NCBI GenBank assembly: GCA_021292165.1
Contig: CM037877.1
Coordinates: forward strand, 212,970,716-213,034,715
DNA length: 64,000 bases
DNA from: Shinisaurus crocodilurus
Lineage: Eukaryota > Chordata > Lepidosauria > Squamata > Shinisauridae
Reading direction: 5' to 3'
The position numbers were made by a program, and so were the translations under genes. The notes below the pieces were generated by a model. The model made no database searches, had not been told where the DNA came from, and saw only the letters and a list, made by a program, of their open reading frames with translations. Of this stretch, positions 58,560 through 64,000 are shown one piece after another (the stretch's first letter is position 1; each line of letters begins with the position of its first letter).

Positions 58560-59890
58560 TTACACATTTCAGTCACAAAATATTGCTGGAGAGCTTGATC
58601 TGTTATTTTTCTGGCATAATGAGACAACCTTTCTCTGAAGACTTCTTCCAGTTCAACATCCCCATTTGGTGGTTGTATTTTTTTCTCTTCTGGAATTTCA
58701 TCCTTGTCATTACTATTTATTCTCATCTTCTGTTTGCTTTATAAATTCTTCCGGTATCTCCAAATCTAGTTTTACACACCAATTATAATTTTTTATCTCC
58801 AGGTTATTTCCAAGCTCTTCGAATTTATTTTCCAGTTGTTCAAACAACTTCTGAAACAAATCATGTGTAACCATTTTTTTATAAGTAGGTATATCGAACC
58901 ACCTCTGACTTCTATATTTTTTCTGAAAGCAGCCCTAGAACAATACAATCCAACTTGAGGTTTTCAGCTACATCACAGTCCGTTCTTAACTGTATCTTTT
59001 GTTGTCGAAAATCTTTCAAACAGCTTTTTTGGCATAAGTGTGGTGTAGTGGTGAGAGTGTTGGACTGGGACTCGGGAGATCTGGGTTCTAGTCCCCGCTC
59101 GGCCATGAAACTCACTGGGTGACTTTGGGCCAGTCACTGACTCTCAGCCTAACCTACCTCACAGGGTTGTTGTGAGGATAAAATGGAGAGGAGGAGGAGG
59201 ATTATGTAAGCCTCCTTGGGTTCCTTTCAGGAAAAAAGGCGGGGTATGAATATAATAAATAAATAAATAAATAAGCAACAGACAGTCACAGCAAACAACA
59301 GGCAATCCACCTAGCTGTTTTCCCCTGTTTAGGCTTTCATCAAAAGTAAGAAAAAAGCTTTTTAGATTTTAGATCCAATCCTCCCTTTTTAGAAAAAAAA
59401 AACAAATAGGTTAAAGAACCTCCTTTCCAAGACTTCTCTTCATCAAACTTTTTGCAGTAACAAATTAAATATTTAATTCCTTCCAGTAATTTTTAAAAAT
59501 TTCTTTCCTTCTTTTTTCTTTTGCTTCCGAAAAGAGGATATACCTACAGTAAACAGAAGCTCAGTCGCTATGAGAAGATCTCTCTTTATACCAAACCAGA
59601 TGTAATCCATAAATCATTAGGAAATCAGGACTGGCGATCTTATTACCTGATCCCAGGCTCCGAAGGCAGTGAGGAATGATAGTAAAGTCCTTCACCCCAG
59701 GTCATTTTACGAGAACTAGCTGTCGAGACCAGCAGGAAGATTCACGATATACGACCCCCTAGGCTAGGGTATAATTCAGGTTTATCTCCAATCCTCCCTT
59801 TTCATCTAGGAGTGATTTTGCTGACTGGAAACTGTTCCCAGCCCGCACTACAGTGCTTTCGTTCCTCACTGATGGCGAGGTGTTCAGGTT
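58560..59890 (-). mobile_element. Possible L1-like LINE 5' end (5' UTR and ORF1 start)
   Basis: On the minus strand, about 58860-58710 encodes a coiled-coil-like LFEQLENKFEELGNNLEIK, typical of L1 ORF1p. GC-richer leader-like sequence lies at 59880-59590. Interrupted by the SINE at 59037-59275 and by stops. Clade uncertain; ORF2 absent. Confidence 0.4.
59037..59275 (+). mobile_element. tRNA-derived SINE, best-preserved head
   Basis: Box A TGGTGTAGTGG (59041-59051) and box B GGTTCTAGTCC (59084-59094) fit the pol III consensus with normal spacing. The body has GAAACTCACTGGGTGAC and GAGGATAAAATGGAGAGG, and ends in (AAAT)n. It lies inside the L1-like fragment. Confidence 0.92.
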
Positions 59891-60251
59891 GCCATAAATT
59901 CTAACCGGAAATCTAATTGATCAGAATTTAATTGATTACACATACAGTATTTTAGACCCTTTTGCTTAAACTCGACATTACTGAGATTTCTTCACTGTTT
60001 CTTTTAGATTTAAACAAAATCAGTTTTGTTCAACTATAAATATCCATTTTTAGTGGGAAATCTCATACTGTAGAACCAAAATCTATTTCCATAGCAATTA
60101 TTTGTTTTCATAGTTTGTATATTCTCAAAATAACTTTTACTTTGAGTATTGCCTTCATTTAAGATTTCCAGCTAACATACTTTTCTTAATTTTCCTAAAA
60201 CATATTCAGAATTTTAAAAATGTACCTTATCTGGAAAATAAAATGAATAAG
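59891..60251. other. Intergenic, nothing recognised
   Basis: AT-rich, no supported feature. Confidence 0.45.
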
Positions 60252-60732
60252 AGAGCAATCCCATGGTCCCTGGAAGAGCATCCCAGGGACCATAGGATTG
60301 CTCTGTAAACCTTTCCAAGGTTGAAGATGGTGCTCCAACCCTGGAAGGGGGAGTCAGAGATCTGACCCTCCGACCCTTCGCAGCTGGTGTGGAAAGAACT
60401 GTACGGGCTGCCGTCTGAGGTCCTAAAAGCAACCCTGGAGGAGGAGGAAAGGGGGTGTTCCAGTGGGTGGGGAGGAGACCAGAGAGGCCAGGATATGAGA
60501 TATCCTGAGCCTCCTCCAGCCTCCTTCCCTCCCTCTCCAAAGTGCCCTCGCTAGATGGGTTGAAAAAGCCGTCTAGCAAAAATGGCCAAAGACGGAGGAT
60601 GGGGAGGCAAAGATTGCCTCCACCACTCCTCCCACCCTGCAGGCTTCAGCACAACAGGGCATACGAATCTCAGAAGCCTTGGAGTTCAGAGGCTTCCGAG
60701 CAGCGAGGGCACAATTGATAGGATTGTGCCCT
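60252..60732. mobile_element. Fold-back type DNA element
   Basis: A hairpin at each end: AGAGCAATCCCATGGTCCCT pairs with its complement within 60252-60304, and AGGGCACAAT pairs with ATTGTGCCCT within 60704-60732. The GC-rich middle is non-coding. Boundaries are inferred from the hairpins. Confidence 0.45.
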
Positions 60733-61870
60733 AAGAAAGGTGAATTTACTCCTTGACTGCAATTCTTTTTTCCAAACTTAGCCACTGTCTACTGAAACTA
60801 AAGTTCAAGTACATAACAATGTATATTCTTCCTTTTTACCTCTACCTCAGTTGCTTTATCTTTTCCTCTGTTGCCACCACTGCATCAAATCTTATGCTAT
60901 ATGCTCTTTGGGGCAGAAGCCTGTCCTTTTGTACTTTTTAAAAGCACCATGCACATTGGTGGTGTTATAGCACAACTTGAAGGTTCCTCACCAAACCACT
61001 GTGCCATCCTCATTATACTGTACCTTGCTGTTTTGATAGCAAAGGTATTTGGACTCCAAGTGGTAATTGCTATTAAAATATACCATCTTTTATATGTACA
61101 TAAATGTTACATTACATCCAAGGCACTGGCTTTCCTCATGGTCCTTCTTGAAAGGTACATACAAGTATTTTAACAAGACCCATGGTTTTGTTTATATACT
61201 ATGCAACACAGAGAAATGTGAGATGATAGTAGCAAACATAGTTAAAGGATATGGGGAACCAGAGCTGGTGTCAAGGGTAGACATGGTTGGAAACCTGCCA
61301 AGGGCCCACACCCAGCAGGGGCATTGATGAAGAGGAGCCCCTGGTGCTGGCTCCTCTTCATCAATGCAACTTGCTGCTTCTTGCTCTGGCCTAGACAACA
61401 GTGGTGGTACTGAAGAGGACGAGCACTAGATTCCACTGCCTACTTGCTCACTGGTTTCTGCCTATCAAGCAACCAAGTGGTAGCAATGAGGATAACGGGG
61501 ATGATGAGCAATAGCCGCTGGTGTCAAAGGTGGTGAGAAGGTAGACTCACTGAGGGAGGGGGCCCATTAAGAGTGTCTTGCCCAGGGGCCCTAAAAAAAC
61601 TTGGAGCCAACATTGTGGGGAACATTTACAGCTGCACAGCTTACTTCAGTCTATTTGCAAATACAAGTGGCTGAGGTCATCCAAAGAAAAGTTTAAATTT
61701 CACTGTCAGTCTTGGAACCTGAATAATAATGCCTACTTCAAAATCAGGTGAAAGTTGTGATAGATGTTTTCTTCATGGCCAAATGCCAAACACACTCCAT
61801 AGAGAGAAATTACATAGACACTGGTTATTACTATTGTGTTCCGTTACTGCACGATCCACACGTTATATAA
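60733..61870. other. Intergenic, nothing recognised
   Basis: Small inverted pair AGGAGCCCCTGGTGCTGGCTCCT near 61334. No gene. Confidence 0.45.
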
Positions 61871-61871
61871 A

Positions 61872-61960
61872 TAGGATAAAATGGAGAGGAGGAGGAGGAT
61901 TATGTAGGCCGCCTTGGGTTCCTTGCAGGAAAAAAGGCGGGGTATAAATATAATAAATTC
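61872..61960 (+). mobile_element. 5'-truncated SINE (tail only)
   Basis: GGATAAAATGGAGAGG through GCCGCCTTGGGTTCC to GGTATAAATATAATAAA; head missing. Confidence 0.8.
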
Positions 61961-62078
61961 AATTACCGTAAATTCAAATTAAGAATCAAGAGCACGAACT
62001 AGAAGCTGAAAGCCTGCAGTTCCAACTACGAATAAGCTACAAACTCACTGGGGTGCCTTCGTTCCTCTTATTTATTTA

Positions 62079-63085
62079 TCTACTATATAAATGTGAACGT
62101 TTGTCCGTCCGGGCGTTTGCGTGCGTCGCATAGGCTCCTACACGGTTGGACGGATCCGCCCCAAACTTGGCACACATACTCTCCATCACCCAAGGACAAA
62201 GACTGGCAGGTTCAAATCTCCGAAAAGGCCCTCGCTGCGCCTGTACGGCCCAAAATAGATGAGAGCCAATGGCGTCACTTGGAATGTTTGCAGGGGCCAT
62301 TCAGGAGCAGTTATGCAAATCGCTCCACTGACATATAGAATGTTGGGTATGAACTGTTGCCACAGGGGCCCAATCAGGAGCGGATATGCAAATCTCTCCT
62401 ATGTCCAAACAGAATGTTCATATGAACTGTAGCCGGGGCCTACACGGGGAGGGGGGGAGCTGGGATTTCATTGTTGGGTAGTCTGGGGGGGGGGGGGAAG
62501 CTGGGATTTCATTGTGTGGTCCCGGATGGGGGAAGCAGGGATTTCATTGTGAAGACCCGGGGGGGGGAGAGCAGGGATTTCATTATGTAGTACCGGGGGG
62601 GGGAGCAGGAAATTCTTTGTTGTGTAGTCCGGGGGGTAAGCAGGGATTTGATTGTGTAGTCCCGGGGGGGGGGGGGATAAGCAGGGATTTGATTGTGTGG
62701 TCCGGGGGGGGGGGAGCTGGGATTTCATTGTTGTGCAGTCCCGGTGGGGGGAGCAGGGATTTCACTGTGTAGTCCTAGGGAAACAGAGATTTCATTGTGT
62801 AGTCCCAGGAGAGCAGGGATTTCATTGTGCAGTCCCGGGGGGAAGGGAACAGGGATTTCATTGTATATTTCCGGGGGACGACGATGACGACAGGGATTTC
62901 ATTGTGAAGTCCCGGGGGGGGGGGGGAGCAGGGATTTCACTGTGTAGTCCCAGGGTAGTGGTGAAGCAGGGATTTCATTGTGTAGTACGGGGGGGGGGGG
63001 ACACAGAGAATACCTTAAGGAATTTCGAACAAATAGTGCCTATAGGAAAATGACGACCCATGCAACGCCGGGTAAAAAAAGCTAG
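62079..63085 (+). mobile_element. Non-autonomous Helitron, copy 2
   Basis: TCTACTATATAAATGTG at the 5' end after A, and GCCGGGTAAAAAAAGCTAG at the 3' end before T. A short ACCC/GGGT stem lies just upstream of the terminus. It contains two subrepeats with octamers (62313-62320, 62386-62393) and a minisatellite. No coding capacity. Confidence 0.9.
62455..63000 (+). repeat. Minisatellite in Helitron 2
   Basis: About 15 units of 30-41 bp on the same GCAGGGATTTCATTGTG, TAGTCCCGGGG theme as in Helitron 1, with long variable G runs and different private variants (GGGATTTGATTG, GGGATTTCACTG). Confidence 0.92.
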
Positions 63086-63299
63086 TTTATTATATTTATA
63101 CCCCGCCTTTTTTCCTGCAAGGAACCCAAGGTGGCTTACATAATCCTCCTCTCCATTTTATCCTCACAACAACCCTGTGAGGTAGGTTAGGCTGAGAGTC
63201 AGTGACTGGCCCAAAGTCACCCAGTGAGTTTCATGGCTGAGCAGGGACTAGAACCCGGATCTCCCGAGTCCCAGTCTCACCACTATGCCACACTGGCTA

Positions 63300-63639
63300 A
63301 TAATATGGGGTTTGTAGTGGCCTGCTTTACAGGGTTGTTGTTAATAATGACTAAAATGTATGCAGGGGTAATAGGAAAGGGTTATTAGATTATTAAGCTT
63401 AATACTAACAATTATGAGCATTTTGGTGCATCACTGTATTCTCTTCCTTCTATGAAACGGAGTAAAGTGAACTGCCCAAGACAACAGGAACAGATATGTG
63501 CTTGACCTAGAACTTTGCAGGCCAACTCTAAGGGTCACATTTGGAACAGGACACTTGGCAAACAGTGGCCTCATTCTGCATTAATTATTTCAGAAGATTG
63601 TATTATAAATGGAAATCAAAATCCCACTGTATTTCTGAA
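63300..63639. other. Intergenic, nothing recognised
   Basis: No supported feature. Confidence 0.45.
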
Positions 63640-63860
63640 ATTATAATCTCACCTTTCTTTCCAAAATATAGGAAAAACAAGGCAAGTATTAAAAAAAAGA
63701 ACAAAACCCAAATAAAATCCATCATAAACCATGAATGCCTGATTTTTCAAAGAAAGTTTTAAGTTGCCTTCTGAATGAATATAGAATTGAGATCTGGCAG
63801 GCTGTCGCAGGAGAGAAATCCCACCATTGAGGTGCCACAATTGCAAATGCCCCATTCAGT
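63640..63860 (-). mobile_element. Old L2-like tail fragment
   Basis: AATCTCACCTTTCTTTCC followed by A-rich sequence and AAGTTGCCTTCTGAATG, similar in layout to 10690-11060. Weak. Confidence 0.3.
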
Positions 63861-63887
63861 GTTGTACCTGGAACTGGGCTTTTCTGT

Positions 63888-63965
63888 AGACCAGCTTTCC
63901 CCAACCTGATGCCCTCCTGATGTGTTGGACTACACCTCCTTGTCCAGGAATCACTGGCAGGCAAT
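63888..63965. mobile_element. Partial hAT-type MITE
   Basis: CAGCTTTCCCCAACCTGATG and GATGTGTTGGACTACACC match the left arm of the 13650 and 35540 copies; the right arm is missing or diverged. Confidence 0.5.
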
Positions 63966-64000
63966 GGCTGCATTTCGCAAAAATGTTATGCAAGGAGCGG

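Larger units (their letters stand above)
62067..63299 (-). mobile_element. tRNA-derived SINE split by Helitron 2
   Basis: (TTTA) tail pieces at about 62067-62078 and the remaining SINE at 63086-63299 (TTTATACCCCGCCTTTTTTC to CCACACTGGCTAA) are separated exactly by Helitron 2. Rejoining position: A 62078 / T 63086. Confidence 0.85.

Noticed and set aside
59037..59110. tRNA gene
   Set aside because: Box A and box B belong to a SINE head repeated many times in the window; no cloverleaf-quality tRNA.
62455..63000. CRISPR array
   Set aside because: Units are contiguous without unique spacers, in a eukaryotic Helitron minisatellite.

Overview
The window is vertebrate nuclear DNA, most likely from a squamate reptile (lizard or snake). 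I infer this from the repeats: CR1 LINEs with the typical ATTCTATG 3' repeats, tRNA-derived SINEs of the kind common in lizards and snakes, L2-like and L1-like LINE pieces, Helitrons and many hAT, mariner and Harbinger-type MITEs. The species and the squamate assignment are inference. I found no prokaryotic gene organisation, CRISPR array or virus.

The only protein-coding gene I can support is on the minus strand at about 31.5-37.4 kb. It is an ortholog of SARG (human C1orf116, specifically androgen-regulated gene protein). Three coding exons (37327-37211, 35049-34875, 33805-32343) join with consistent phases and good splice sites into a 584-codon reading frame; the human protein is about 600 residues. 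The first coding exon has an upstream splice acceptor, so at least one 5' non-coding exon should lie further right. A cluster of consensus splice donors at 49.6-49.9 kb on the same strand is a candidate.

Left flank (1-31 kb): intergenic, a mosaic of repeats. Main items are a 1-kb inverted-repeat DNA transposon (1695-2693), two LTR-like pieces, an internally deleted CR1 (6.7-8.7 kb), two pieces of another LINE ending in a zinc finger, a 5S-rRNA/CR1 chimeric SINE (20.45 kb), L2-like tails and many palindromic MITEs.

Right flank (37.4-64 kb): also repeat-built and younger in appearance. It holds five members of a GC-rich hAT family (37.7, 42.2, 43.5, 50.6 and 51.1 kb; a sixth is at 28.7 kb) with target-site duplications. 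It also has two non-autonomous Helitrons with internal minisatellites (44.9-46.3 and 62.1-63.1 kb), one carrying a SINE and the other inserted into a SINE. Further items are a mariner MITE pair, a Harbinger-like pair, an L1-like 5' end and an unexplained 425-bp direct repeat (54.4/56.3 kb).

There is no operon-like cooperation here: one host gene sits in a transposon graveyard. The most informative observations concern nested insertions, target-site duplications and chimeric elements.
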